Shown piece by piece: positions 34,726 through 45,597 of a DNA stretch of 64,000 bases. The notes below the pieces were generated by a model. That model was not told the DNA's origin. It did no database searches and saw only the letters and a program-made list of their open reading frames with translations. The DNA is from Xiphydria camelus. Its lineage: Eukaryota > Arthropoda > Insecta > Hymenoptera > Xiphydriidae. Position 1 is the stretch's first letter; each line of letters starts with the position of its first letter. Made by a program: the position numbers and the translations under genes. Where the stretch lies: NCBI GenBank assembly GCA_963678675.1, contig OY783191.1, positions 13,132,894 to 13,196,893 of the forward strand, in the 5' to 3' direction.

Positions 34726-36413
34726 TAGATACAATGTCGTCCCCATGAACAGAACAGATCGCTTCACATGCTTTCCTAACACTTTTTCCTTTATAGAATT
34801 CATAGCGAATGCAGTGTGTAATAAAGAGCTTATCGGTCTGCATGTTTTATTCACAGAATTTAAAGGTTATATCTATGACTCCCTTATGTTTCGATACTAC
34901 ATAACAAGTGCCACCATATCATATGTGAGCGGTAACTTTGAATTACTTTTATGACACGGAATGGAAGTGTCCTAAAACTTATTTGTACTTATATTTTAAT
35001 ACGTCTGTGATATAATATTACGTATAGTTTATGTAATAGTTTTGTTAGCGATTCATTAAAAAATGCAACAAACAAATAATTCGTACTGATTATTCCGGTC
35101 CGGATTTGTTACACGGTAGGTTTGGCGGGGTCAGCGCCACCCCAACGCCAGTTTAAATTATTATTCTATCGCCTTGAGAGGTCGGACAAAACTGACTCTC
35201 CGAGAATATGTGCAATGTAAGTAGAGGGAGAGGTACATTGAGCCGCGATTGAATTTCGCGCGTTGTTTATAGTCTAAGAGCCAGCGAACATCGACAGGTA
35301 GTTATTTAGTTCTGGTTAATTCACATTTATTATCATTCTTTAGCAAATGTTGATGATGCAGTCGCGAGTCTGTCTGATCAACCCCGTTACTAAAGAGGTT
35401 AATTTGCCCCTCAAAGTTGCAAAATAAAAATGAAAATGTTGTCATTTAGTTCCGGGTGAAATTATGATATGTGATTGCGGATATCTATTAGAGCATGTTT
35501 CTTGAGAGGCAGAGCAAAACTCCATTGCTAACTGGATTCACTTGAACTCCCTGGCGAACTGCTTTTATTAGCGCGGTAAACTTATGAGCGCGAGACTCTA
35601 CCGAGTCTCCTGATATCGCCCGCGTAAGCGCGCGTGGCGCGTTTAGCCTACAATGCTTTTTATCCCGGAAACTGTTTATCAATTCGATATAGGGTGACTT
35701 CGCCGGTTTTCGACCGGATTACATAAGTTTGGTTTTCAACAATGCGCAAATCCAACATATACGCAGCTCTTTAAACTAAAACATTTACATATCGAATCCA
35801 TAGGAACTATAGAATTGGCCTAAATGTTAAAAACGTATCTAAATCTTTCAGAAAATTAAAAAAATATGTATATTATGAAAAATGCCATTTTTCCCCATTC
35901 TCGACCACTCATTTCCTAAAGGCGACCGGCAATGTTCCGGTTATCGACCGCCCGCCGTTTGCCGCTTTTCGGTCAGAGGATTCCCGGTTTTCGACATACC
36001 ATATCCCGCGTTTGCACCTAAAATCTTATGCCATTAAATAAGTTAAAAGACTAAATTATGATGAATTAAAATATTTTTATTTAACCCTCCGCTAGGTAAT
36101 CTATTTTATATTGTTTATAATAACATTATTTCTTATTAAATTATTATTGCTTATTATTTTATGTTAATTGATGTATATATAGTGGCATTTAACATAAATA
36201 AAACATGCACATTTTGCCCAGATGTTATGATATTAATATAAAACGTGTACACTCTTGTGTTTTTAAGCATTCATTTGCATGCCAACAATAAAGAGCAGCA
36301 GAAAAATACACTATTTTTAGAAACAGATTAAACTGTATTTCTTTTAGTTAACAAATACAGAAAAATTAAAATATATTTAAACGAAAAAAACAGTAGCTAA
36401 ATATAAGCTTCTT

Positions 36414-36545
36414 TTATTCTGAAAAGCAAGTAGTACAAACATCCCTCGTGTGCTCTTTGCATGCGTGTTTACTACATTTTTGACAAATTTTTCTCGTGGA
36501 TTGATTGCGACTTCTCGAACAGATGTAGCAACGATGAATTGTATT
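36414..36545 (-). pseudogene. piggyBac transposase, cysteine-rich C-terminal domain
   Basis: About 43 codons ending TAA. The cysteine pattern C-x2-C...C-x2-C...C-x2-H...C-x2-C (RCYICSRSRN, STRKICQKCSK, ACKEH, CTTCFSE) is the RING/PHD-like domain that binds the terminal repeats in piggyBac transposases. The upstream part of the gene is cut off by the nested foldback at 36546. Confidence 0.82.
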
Positions 36546-36740
36546 TTTTGTCACTCAGTGTCAAAAACCTCGGTTTTTCGATCGTCCTCGACGCTTGTGA
36601 AATCGTATTTCACACACTGAAGCTGCTCAGTGTGTAAACAACCTGCGCAGTGCGTGAAAGTACATGCGCAGTGCGTGAACAGTTTTTTCTTCACTGGCGC
36701 CCACGCTCCAACCTCGGTTTTGACACTGGTGACAAAAAGT
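36546..36740. mobile_element. Foldback MITE nested in the piggyBac element
   Basis: The ends TTTTTGTCACTCAGTGTCAAAA and GTTTTGACACTGGTGACAAAAA are inverted near-copies of about 25 bp. The interior has two copies of TGCGCAGTGCGTGAA. Confidence 0.72.
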
Positions 36741-37048
36741 CAAATTTGATATTCGTTTGTTTCGCGCTGTTTTCAACTCGTGTGATAGCCGTTAAAAACA
36801 TGGGCTTCACGCACCCAAGTAGGTGTCGCGCTTGTTGCCTTAGTTCTCTTGGTAGGGAAGAAATGGTTGATCGGTGCTTAATTTAGGTAAATTAATTTCG
36901 CTAAATTAATTTGCAATAAGTTCACTATTTTATATATATTAGACCGTATTTTTAATATGAAAAGAAACTTACCTAAATTCTCTAACAGTCAAAATTTGAA
37001 ATCGTGCACTGAACAAAATGTGTCACGTAAACAGGCGGGTGGATTACA

Positions 37049-37469
37049 TACCGCATGTCCGAGCCCAAACCGCTCAAGCGCCGATACCTATGGCCGATAA
37101 CTTAAAATTTGTTTTCGGCAGTGTTTGCCGACGGTTGAAAATTTGATAGTTAGAGATGACTTGAGAAGAGTGCGCTGTGTGTACTGCGTGAGAGCGAAAA
37201 GTGTCAAACGTCTGATTTCCCGATAGCTGTCAATTCGGGAGATCGAAGTGTTTCGTCTATTATTCAATACTTAGATCTCTCGAATTGACAGCTATCGAGA
37301 AATCAGACCTTTGACACTTTTTGCTCTCACGCAGTACACACAGCGCACTCTTCTCAAGCCATTTCTAACTATCAAATTTTCAACTGTCGGCAAACACTGC
37401 CGAAAACAAATTTCAAGTTATCGGCCATAGGTATCGGCGCTTGAGCGGTTTGGGCTCGGACATGCGGTA
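37049..37469. mobile_element. 421-bp foldback, TACCGYATG family (copy B)
   Basis: Same length and architecture as 33472-33892, ends TACCGCATG...CATGCGGTA. The outermost 20-25 bp differ between the copies (GTCCGAGCCCAAACC here), while the internal blocks (GATACCTATGGCCGATAACTT, GGCAGTGTTTGCCGACGG) are shared. Inserted in the piggyBac element. Confidence 0.9.
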
Positions 37470-37710
37470 TGTAATCCTTTAACAGCTGCCTTCTCAGAAA
37501 AACGCACTCCACGAAAGCTTATTTGACAACAAAGTCAAAGCTAGATCTCTTATGAACAGCTACTCAAGAGATAAACGCCGTCTATATGCAATTATTTGAT
37601 TGGCAGCTACTAAAAAGGGCGTGGATTACAATGGTAATCCACCCGCCTAACGGAGGGTTAAGGAAAAAACACAAAACACATTACTTAGATACACACACAA
37701 TATAGATACA

Positions 37711-37794
37711 ATATCTGTACCCCAGGATAAAAGTGTATTAAGTCCAATTTGTAAAAATTGGACTTAATACACTTTTATCCTGGGGTACAGATAT
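37711..37794. repeat. Perfect 84-nt hairpin
   Basis: Two exactly complementary 40-nt arms (37711-37750 and 37755-37794) separated by the 4-nt loop GTAA. There are no mismatches. It lies inside the pogo-like element, within a nicastrin intron. Confidence 0.92.
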
Positions 37795-38019
37795 ATTAGA
37801 TACACAATAATAAAAGTATCACATTATAAAATATTACATGTTATGCCATCAATAAATAAACAGCACAAATAAAAATATGGTCAAATTTCCTAAATTGTAC
37901 CTAGGTACTTATACATTTACTGTAATTGTTAACTTAGCAAATCTGACTCTACGCATTATTTATTCTTAAATACAAACATGTGTAACAGTTGTAATCTTTT
38001 TTTGTTGCTTTTTCCAAAG

Positions 38020-38260
38020 TTACCTTAAAAAATTCTGTGCAGCGTAAATGAAACCATTTAGCGCAGCTGTCACAACAAATGTTTTTATCATCTTCTTCGC
38101 CGGGGTGTCGCTATGTAGTTCCTCTTCACATGCCGCACAACTTATTACCTCTTTTGATTCTGGCAATTTTGCTACTGCTTTTTCGTGTGGTGTCTTTTTA
38201 TTCACAGTTTTTTTCTTTTTTGCCTTTAAAGCATGCATTCTTTCTTCTTTTCTTCTTTTT
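38020..38260 (-). pseudogene. pogo/Tigger-like transposase C-terminal zinc-finger remnant
   Basis: The minus-strand frame has a basic linker (MHALKAKKKKTVNKK) and ISCAACEEELHSD, the first half of the PHD-like finger found at the end of many Tigger transposases. After a frameshift near 38100 the second half reads ICCDSCAKWFHLRC in another frame. The catalytic domain was not found. The same kind of tail is seen at 60892-61080. Confidence 0.7.
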
Positions 38261-38984
38261 ATACTCTTGGTTCTACTCTCTTGAAGTAGAACCTCTTTTC
38301 TTTATAGATCCATTATTTAGTTTTTGTACAGGCGGCATCTGTAAAATACCTAAATAATTACCTATATGGAAGATATTTCATGCGTTCAAAACAAAACCCA
38401 TTTTTCGTACACGAAAAAACCTATAGGTATTATAACCGGTGGTCGAAAACTAGATATGTGATACCCCATTTTTCGACCGCCCCGGTCAAAAACCGGCCGA
38501 ACTATAATTTAAGTATCCCATTAAGCGACCACCTAACATTAACTATTAAAAATGAAATTTTACGCGTTTTTTCGTATTGTAAGGCTAGTAAAAGATAAAC
38601 ATATCGTCGCTGTTACTGCAATAGGTCGTATGTCCAAAATTACGATTTTTCAGGACATAAGAAAATGGTTTTAATTTTTTATGCATTGCAGCTTTATCTT
38701 CTGGAATATGAGAAATTATATAAACTAGCTCAGATACATTATATGACGTTAACATATCAGCTTATCATGACCCAAAGACACTTTTTATAGACATAGGAGA
38801 AATTGCTATCTATATACGATGGTTACATATTTTGACATGCGACATTTTGAGTTGATAAAAATCAAAAGAAAAGCAAGGCTATACAAGTAACTTAAAGAAT
38901 AATCTTTATTTTAAATAAAAACACATTTGATTACAGATTAAAATAATTAACCACTTAGCTCTTAAAATAAGAACATGTGTCAAA

Positions 38985-41316
38985 TCAATTATTATTACAC
39001 AACAAATTTTCATTAAATAATCTGCAGTCGAGAGGAATGAACTCTGTAAGTTCCTGCAAATGAGCAAATTTAGAGGCTTCGATTGGACATGGGCCATCAT
39101 AAAGGCGCTGACACTCGTCACTGTTTTTAGATGCGTGTTGACGCCGAGGCAGATCTTTCCAGACATCTGAAAAGTGCAACTTGTAGGAAATTCCTCCATT
39201 TGGATCATAGTGTAGTGCGCAGATGTCAGTTACCACTGGATCCCCAGTTTTTCAACCCGGTCTTATACTTGAGTAGAATTTTGTTCCAAATTTAAAAAAA
39301 TCAATATGAGTCAATTCGAATTCTTCGTAGGGAAAAGGATTTTGTCTGGCTTCTTTCATAATGCGCAAATAATCAGAGAGAGAAGGGAGGTAAATTTCTT
39401 TCCGACAACCCAATTTCATTTCTATTAGGCTATGAGCGGAGTCTACCTCCATTTGGGTATGTCCCACCTCTAAATATTTCTGCTCAATCTCAACTGAGAA
39501 TTTTTTGGAAACATCAAGTAATGCATTGGACAATTTGACATTTATATTTTGGTAGAAGCATCCATCGCTCCAAAAAATGATTTTTGAAGGATGATGCTTT
39601 TCAATTTGTTGATTAATAAATTTTGTAGCTATTGATGCAAAAATATCACTTTCAAGGCCGCCCTGTGCTTCGTGCCAAACGAAACAAGTAACTGCCTTTG
39701 TTTTCAAGTTGTAGTAAGTCCAGTTATGTACTTTTAACTTTGTTTTATAATAATTTGCTGCAGCATTCAGGCGAGGAGCTAAAAGAACTGCTTGAAAATC
39801 TACGGCAAAAGTTAGTCTTCTGATTTTCCTGGCACTCTGTCTTGTCTTTTTCCTTTTCTTCGCGGGCTTCCGACTTTCTCAGAACATGCGCTTGAAAGGT
39901 TTCTTCTCTTACTGATCCAGTTTTGTATCCCGAGCAAGTATTACACTGGTCTTTCTTTGGGGTGTCCATATTTCTAAATTAAGCTTCTTAAATATTTTTA
40001 AAAAAAATAGTCCAGGATGCTGCCTTCTTGCCCTCTTCTTGTCTTTTCTCTTTATATATTTTATAGACGTGTCTGTAACTATCCCAAACAGGCTCCAAAT
40101 AAAGCTTTGTACTGGAAGATCGGCAGTAATGGGGCTCGACGTTTGACGAACTTAAAAGAAATTCTTCCACGTTTCTAGAATAGCTTTCATTTTGTTGTAG
40201 CGATTCATTACTTGTCTCGCGGTGCCTTGGTTACTATTGCTACTCTTCTCTATAACCCAGTTTTGTACTGTTTTTTCTCCAATGTTCAATGTTGCTAGAA
40301 ACATTGCTTTGCAAACCAGTTTTCTAGATTTTGTCAACCCATTTTCAACATCTTCCTCATTATTTACTATTAAGTAGTATTTTAGGGTAAACCTTTTAAA
40401 TTTTTCTTTATTTGTTGACGGCGTCTATATTTAGGTTTTGATGGGACAACTAGTCCTTATACAAATAACTTCTTTGCTTCCCAAGAATTTAGTTTCCAAA
40501 TCTCTTCAAACAAACATTTTCTCTGAGCATCACATATATCACTGCATTGAAACCCTTGCCGTGGTCCACCTTTTCCACTTTTTGCAGGTTTTTTATTATG
40601 GCCACTGCACCTGTTCCCTATTCTTCGCATTTCTTTTGATGTGTTTTGTTTATAAACCCCGGATTTCTCCTTTTTAAACCCTGTATAGGCTTTTCCATGA
40701 AGTCTCAATTTGGCTTGCTTACTTCTTTTCCATAACTTGGGATTACCTTGACCTTTACTTTTTCTTTTATTCCCCTTGCGACTATCTAAATTTGAATCAG
40801 CAGGTACGTTGCCAGCCTTGTTTAGGTTAGGGCGTTGTCTGTTAGGGCCTTCACCGTCACAAGAGCTACATTCATCTGACATGTTATTTTTACTTTCAGA
40901 TACTGCATCTTCTTCTTCTGATGGCTGGTAGTCCGATCCAGAATCCTCAAAAAAGTTTTCAATATCAGAATCCTCTTTACTTTCAGTCTCTAAATGGTAC
41001 CCTTCTTGGAGGTTGCTAGCAAGGGCAGTTACTTCTTCAACATAGGAGTCAATATTCGAACCGCTTTCATTTGGTACTATTTCCGTGGTTGCTTGAGGAA
41101 AATTTGGTGCTTTGTTTTCTTTATTTGAGAGTTCTGAGAAATGTGTGCCAATTATTTAAATGAGTTGATTGAGTCACGTTTGTTGAAGTATCCGTACTCT
41201 CATCAGGATTAGGGTGATCGGAATCACTTTCTATCCCAGCTGATTGTATGCATTGTTGTAAGATGCGACTACTTCTGCTGTTTCTTGTATACATAGTGTG
41301 ATATCTGCAACAAAAC
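38985..41316 (-). pseudogene. Uncharacterised transposon-associated protein (DUF7869-like), broken
   Basis: Pieces in order from the right: an acidic N-terminus (about 41316-40885, with DSGSDYQPSEEED); a cysteine-bearing block with RQGFQCSDICDAQRKCLFEEI; CKAMFLATLNIGEKTVQNWV; EPHYCRSSSTKLYLEPVW; PKKDQCNTCSGYKT; then TCFVWHEAQGGLESDIFASI, IFWSDGCFYQN and LEVGHTQMEVDSAHSLIE (39252-39707); and a C-terminal part to 38985. This order matches a repetitive protein family I know from arthropod and other invertebrate genomes, whose WHE...WSD...GHT-x2-E-x-D core suggests an RNase H-like fold. A TAA near 40452 and at least four frameshifts (about 41130, 40400, 40165, 39990/39770) kill this copy. Family name and function are tentative. 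Confidence 0.68.
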
Positions 41317-41381
41317 ATAATTTTTAATTGATCGCATGTCAAAAGTTCCAACCCTTTCAGTAAAGAAGCAATACCTCTTAT

Positions 41382-41401
41382 GTGTGTGTGTGTGTGTGTG
41401 T
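41382..41401. repeat. (TG)n microsatellite
   Basis: Ten TG units. Confidence 0.9.
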
Positions 41402-41871
41402 CAAACAAAATTTTTGGATAATTTATTTTTACTCAAATATGAATTTTGCAGAAAACCATATTACTTAATATTATAAACCTTAGTTAACCTAAATTACAAG
41501 ATGTGCAAATATTGTAGGTTAATTTTCCACCCTCTGTCATGCAGTATCACATATTGTTATGATATTGTAAACATTAACTAACGAGCCTCAATTGAGGTCG
41601 AATCGGACGAAGAGAGCAATACTACAAGTGATCAGTGTGACACCGACGAAGACGAATACTTGGATCATAATTAATTGTTAAAAATGGTTGATCAGACAGA
41701 CTTGCGACGACATCATCAGCATCTGCTAGAGAATGATAATAAATGTGAATTAACCAGAACTAAATAACTACCTGTCGATGTTCACTGGCTCTTAGGTAGA
41801 CTATTATGTTTTATAAACAAATAATCACGCGCTGGGGTGTCCGGCACCCCACCAATCAAACGAAGGGTTAA

Positions 41872-42470
41872 TAGTAATCACGATGATTAGGAATCAATTC
41901 AGAAGCTTGGTTTTTCTCGAAGTTCCGTGATGTAGTACTTGAACAGCAATGTGGTAATGTGGATGTGGATTAAATAGTTTAAGAATTGTTACTTTTTCGG
42001 CAACGTTTGACAATACAGATTAAAAGTTGGTAACATGCTAAACATTTAGTTTCTTAACTACTCTGAGCGGTTGAAGCAGAATTATTAAAAGAGGAATCTT
42101 ACCTAACTATACGAATATGGTGAGGGGATATTTTGTTTATAATTAAGGGGAAGGAGGATCGAAAATGGTAAAACAATTACTTACATAATTAAGTGACCCC
42201 GTCAGGTACAATACCGAATGCTTATGACTCATTGTAATTTTTGTTTGAAGTAGGAGGGAAATTAAAATAAAAGCTATACGATTATGCGTTGAAAAATTGG
42301 AACTTTCGTAATTTTGTTTCTCGGGGAAGCTCAAGGAATAAACGAGTTTTTTCAAAGTATTTTCTTTAACAATCGAGATTTAATAAATTCTAAAGACATT
42401 TAGAGATATTTTATCCATCGCGGATGTATCGTTATTAAATCATATAATTAAGTAATATATTTTTTTCTAG
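41872..42470. other. Intron sequence before the next nicastrin exon
   Basis: AT-rich with nothing recognised until the TTTTTTTCTAG acceptor. Confidence 0.6.
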
Positions 42471-42907
42471 AAACGATTCTTCAGCCCTCGCTACCAGTCT
42501 TGCCAAAGTGGCCATAAATCTCGGAAACGTGCTGTACACCAATGTGACAGGAATGTCACCGTCACCGGGAAACACATCACAAATCGACGATCTTGTCTTC
42601 GAAATGTTATCATGCTACTTAGTCAGTGCAAAATGTCCTTTGTTTCGTGCGGCATCGTCTCCAGGTGCGAAGCTGACCAGTCATGTTCTCCCGTTATACG
42701 TCGGCGTGAATAGAGTAGCTAATCCTGCTACCATTTTAACGGGTCAACTTCTCGCTTTGCTAACTGGAGACAAGTTATGGTCTGTGAATGCAACAATGTG
42801 TCATGAGAAACATTTAGCTTGGATGGGAGGATACAATTTTACAGGATTGTGTATTAATTCTACTGTAAATTATAGCATAGCGACCAGTCCAGCATTTATT
42901 ATCGATG
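42471..42907 (+). CDS. nct: Nicastrin, distal ectodomain exon
   Basis: One base completes the codon left by the previous exon; donor GATG/GTAAAT leaves one base. 145 codons. It is rich in sequons (NVT, NTS, NAT, NFT, NST, NYS), as the heavily glycosylated membrane-proximal half of the nicastrin ectodomain should be. It aligns in order with the helical region after the NRYYHSI box, without a missing exon. It ends at SPAFIIDG, just before the juxtamembrane segment. Confidence 0.9.
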
Positions 42908-43237
42908 GTAAATATTCCTACTTTATATATTTATACAGGCTTTAATTCATTTCAAGAGCTCGTAAATCCACTAATTTGGTGGAGATTCAAACATTTGGGC
43001 ACCGTCGGGACTGCCAAATTTTTAAGCCCGCACTTGTAGGCGTTCAATGGTGGGGATACTACACGTGTACTTTGAGTGCACGCAGATATCTTCGGAATAA
43101 AAAAGTGTATGCTCTGTAGAGGGTCGTCCCAACTATTGTGTCTCTCATTTGAATGTCGATAAAGTAATCGAAGAGAGGACACGAAAGTAGGAAATGCCCA
43201 AATTTCTGGGAGCTTAAATGTTTGGAACCCCACTGTA

Positions 43238-43367
43238 TAGGGTAAACCGATCAGTGAATTTCCTACCCAGAAATGAACACCTCAATGCTTTTCGAATGGT
43301 AAGTTGTGGCTAAATCACTGGGTTTATCGTCTGCTTTAAGTGGCCATTCATTGGTCGGTTTACCCTA
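43238..43367. mobile_element. Foldback MITE, 130 bp
   Basis: The ends TAGGGTAAACCGATCAGTGA and the complement ATTGGTCGGTTTACCCTA. Only about 24 bp at each end pair well. Confidence 0.72.
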
Positions 43368-43575
43368 TTTCAAAAAATGTATAAAAATCAAGTTATATGA
43401 ATATAACCGCTCTACAAAGTTACAAAGTCATCCTATAAATCATGGGATAATCGTGTTTTTTAATTTCTCCTTTAAATATTGATATTTCCGGAACGGTGCA
43501 TTATACAGGGTGTCCCGTCATGTAATGTCCATACTGAATTTACGTGTTCCTGGGGTCAATCTGGACCGAAAAGTC

Positions 43576-44555
43576 TTAACCCGGCGTTGGTGTGCACAGA
43601 GAAATTCTCACGAGAGGTGTTCCGGGGTATGTCATACCCCAAACTAAAATTCACGCAGGATAACAAAAATTTTGAAATTCGATAATTTCAACGATCAATC
43701 ATGGTTCTCTGCTTATTTATGATTCAAATAAATTAAACATTGTACAGAAAAATTCATATATTAAAAAGTTATACACGATTTATCCCATATATAACAATTA
43801 TGCTACTCAAAAGACACAAGTGAACATTAATAAACCCAGATATTATGAAACATCTTATTGATCGCATAACTCTAATGAAACTAATAGCTTGAAATTATAC
43901 AAGTTGAAGAAAAAAATATTTGCAACGATAAATCGAAAAATGAAGAAGTTATGGCTCCTCAAAATGGCCACAATTTGAACATGCCATTATTGCGTGTTCC
44001 AAACAAATTGGAGTATCACATCGCATACATACGTAAAATGTCTTCCTGTCCTTATTTCTCGGACAAACAGAACATCTACTGCTTGTCCTACGTCGCTTAT
44101 AGGTCCCAATTCATGAACTTCTGGTTGCTGATTATCACGTAGTGGTCGACGCAAGCACGAGTTTTGTCTTCGTAAAATATAAAAATCATACTATAGCTTG
44201 TAAAACACCAAAAATAAGACAATTATTGTATAATTGAGTGCAGCTAAAAAAATATAAAAACCATACTATATCTTATAAAACACCAAAAATAACATGTACT
44301 TTACCTCCAGAAAACAAAACAACTAAAAGTTACAACAGTAGTGTACCGGGGTATGTCATACCCCAACCGTCTTTGACAAGCTCTTACTTCAAACTGAATT
44401 TGTATTGAAAACTGGCAATAAGGTTATCGCGTCAAAATATGTTTCAACTACAGCTACTAGACGCTAAAAGGCGTTAATTCATCTACTTTTGATTTTATGG
44501 TAATAAACGGAGTTCGTGGAGTATGGTATACCCCAGAACACCAACCGAGGGTTAA
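43576..44555 (-). mobile_element. piggyBac-type element, internally deleted
   Basis: TTAACCCGGCGTTGGTG at the left and CACCAACCGAGGGTTAA at the right. The palindrome GGGGTATGTCATACCCC occurs near both ends (about 43624 and 44347), with a variant (GTATGGTATACCCC) at 44521. A transposase cysteine-rich tail lies on the minus strand. Confidence 0.82.
43949..44096 (-). pseudogene. piggyBac transposase, cysteine-rich C-terminal domain
   Basis: About 48 codons ending TAA. CSVCPRNKDRKTFYVCMRCDTPICLEH followed by ACSNCGHF gives the paired C-x2-C / C-x2-H arrangement of the piggyBac C-terminal domain. Only this tail is preserved in a roughly 1-kb element, so the catalytic core has been deleted. Confidence 0.8.
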
Positions 44556-45344
44556 TATACAAGGGTCCCGAAAGCCATCATGCGTGTGTTCCGTATAACG
44601 ACCATGAAATCCTTTTACGCTCCACAACAACGATTTCTCAAAGAGCACAGTTATGTATTGATCATCAAGGTGGTCATTTCGACATTCGGTCGCATTTTTT
44701 ATACCCGTTATAGTGAAAATATTTGTCAGATTATTTTAATAATTCTGAAGAAAAGAAGACGCAAAATGTTGTTTCCGAAATTGGTGGCCAAGCCCTGTCA
44801 ACCTTTTTTCCTCACATTAAACAAATGAGAAGCGCGTTTTGTGTACAGTTACATCCCTGTCTCTTGCATTCAATTTATTTTTAAAGAAGGAATGAATGCT
44901 TCAAAATTATGACTTCTCATATCTTAGAAGTAGAATGGTGTTTTATATAAAGCTGCAAGAAGGCTAACTACACCCTGGTCAAACGTTTCGACTGTATTTC
45001 TCAAACAGTTGAGTTTTCATGATGTAACTTTGCAGAAGATTTGTTTTTTTACTTGACCAATACGAAGAAAAGAGGTGTCGCTGATAGAGCTTGACCCTCA
45101 ATTCAAAGAGCGATATTTTACGTTTATTACTTTTATTTAAATTAATTGGCCAAAAATGTTCCTCTATTGGATATAAAAGACGGGCAAGATTCTTTTTCTT
45201 GAAGATAAATACGATTGACCATTTCGTTTGGATGCCCGATACCTTTTATGGAATAATTCTCCAATCGTTTGTTTGCATATTCGTCAATAATATAAGCCTC
45301 TTTAATATATTTGAAGTAAAATAATTCATGTTTTATCGTTTCAG

Positions 45345-45537
45345 GTTACGATATGAAATCTGGTATTTATTCCACATGGACGGAATCTGTGTGGCAAATT
45401 TTAAACGTCAGAATGTTTTTGAAGCCTTCAGCAGCATGCGAGCGATTAAGCATGATCTTAGGAAGTTTAGTAGCATTCCTATCTTTTATTGTGGTTTGGT
45501 TCATTAACTCCAGGGCCGATTTATTATTCAATTCAAG
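45345..45537 (+). CDS. nct: Nicastrin, transmembrane exon
   Basis: Acceptor ATCGTTTCAG, donor TCAAG/GTAAGT. It encodes the invariant GIYSTWTESVWQI juxtamembrane motif and one hydrophobic helix of about 20 residues (LGSLVAFLSFIVVWFI) followed by NSRADLLF, the conserved start of the short cytoplasmic tail. This single C-terminal membrane helix anchors nicastrin in the gamma-secretase complex. Confidence 0.95.
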
Positions 45538-45597
45538 GTAAGTCGATCTTTAGTTAAAATCTACAGAATCTTGTTATTAGTTTAGAAACTATACATT

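Larger units (their letters stand above)
32218..34991 (-). mobile_element. mariner element with three insertions
   Basis: The TIR TAGGTGTACAAATAAGTTTT (32218) is matched by the complement AAACTTATTTGTACTTA (34975-34991). It encodes a mariner transposase on the minus strand. It is split by a TTAA element (32539-33264), a 421-bp foldback (33472-33892) and a GC-rich segment (34325-34725). Without these it is close to the normal 1.3-kb mariner length. Confidence 0.88.
36081..37661 (-). mobile_element. piggyBac-type element with two nested foldbacks
   Basis: TTAACCCTCCGCTAGG at the left and CCTAACGGAGGGTTAA at the right. It encodes the C-terminal cysteine-rich domain of a piggyBac transposase on the minus strand (36414-36545). 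It carries a foldback (36546-36740) and the 421-bp foldback (37049-37469); the GGCGGGTGGATTACA motif occurs at 37032 and, inverted, at the right end. Confidence 0.82.
35690..38506 (-). mobile_element. pogo/Tigger-like element enclosing a piggyBac element
   Basis: The ends carry TTCGCCGGTTTTCGACCGG (about 35699) and the complement CCGGTCAAAAACCGGCCGAA (38481-38500). Extra TTTTCGACCG-type motifs lie just inside both ends (35930-35995 and 38445-38480), like pogo subterminal repeats. A transposase C-terminal zinc-finger remnant is at 38020-38260. Confidence 0.65.
35109..41871 (-). mobile_element. Large TTAA-type element with an uncharacterised transposon gene
   Basis: The right end reads TTAACCCTTCGTTTGATTGG inward (from 41871), with a GGGGTG-CACCCC hairpin. 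The left end (35109) is a decayed version with the same hairpin type (GGCGGGGT...ACCCC). Inside both ends lies a near-identical inverted stretch of about 130 bp (35275-35390 and 41690-41800). A pogo-like element (35690-38506) is inserted in the left half. Without it the unit is about 3.9 kb, with one minus-strand gene (38985-41316) filling the middle. The left terminus is only partly preserved. Confidence 0.6.
24725..42470 (+). other. Nicastrin intron, 17.7 kb
   Basis: GT-AG intron (GTGAGTAA ... TTTTTTTCTAG). It contains a foldback, piggyBac, mariner, hAT-like and pogo-like remnants and the large 35109-41871 nest, listed separately. Stretches at 25159-25770, 26331-26811, 28589-28900, 31266-31537 and 31869-32217 show nothing I can name. 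Confidence 0.88.

Noticed and set aside
34523..34954. 143-codon frame spanning the GC-rich insertion
   Set aside because: It is carried by the (GGTC)n tract and has no recognised domain.
41583..41676. Acidic + strand frame (ESDEESNTTSDQCDTDEDEYLDHN) resembling a piggyBac N-terminus
   Set aside because: It reads outward at the right end of the 35109-41871 element, is very short, and has no other supporting part.
42955..43236. Possible inverted repeat around AAACATTTGGGC / TTAAATGTTTGG
   Set aside because: The pairing is too weak and irregular to claim an element.
43490..43520. ATACAGGGTGTCCCG as the start of another TA-ended MITE
   Set aside because: No matching inverted end was found within the window; the motif start is common among the TA elements here.
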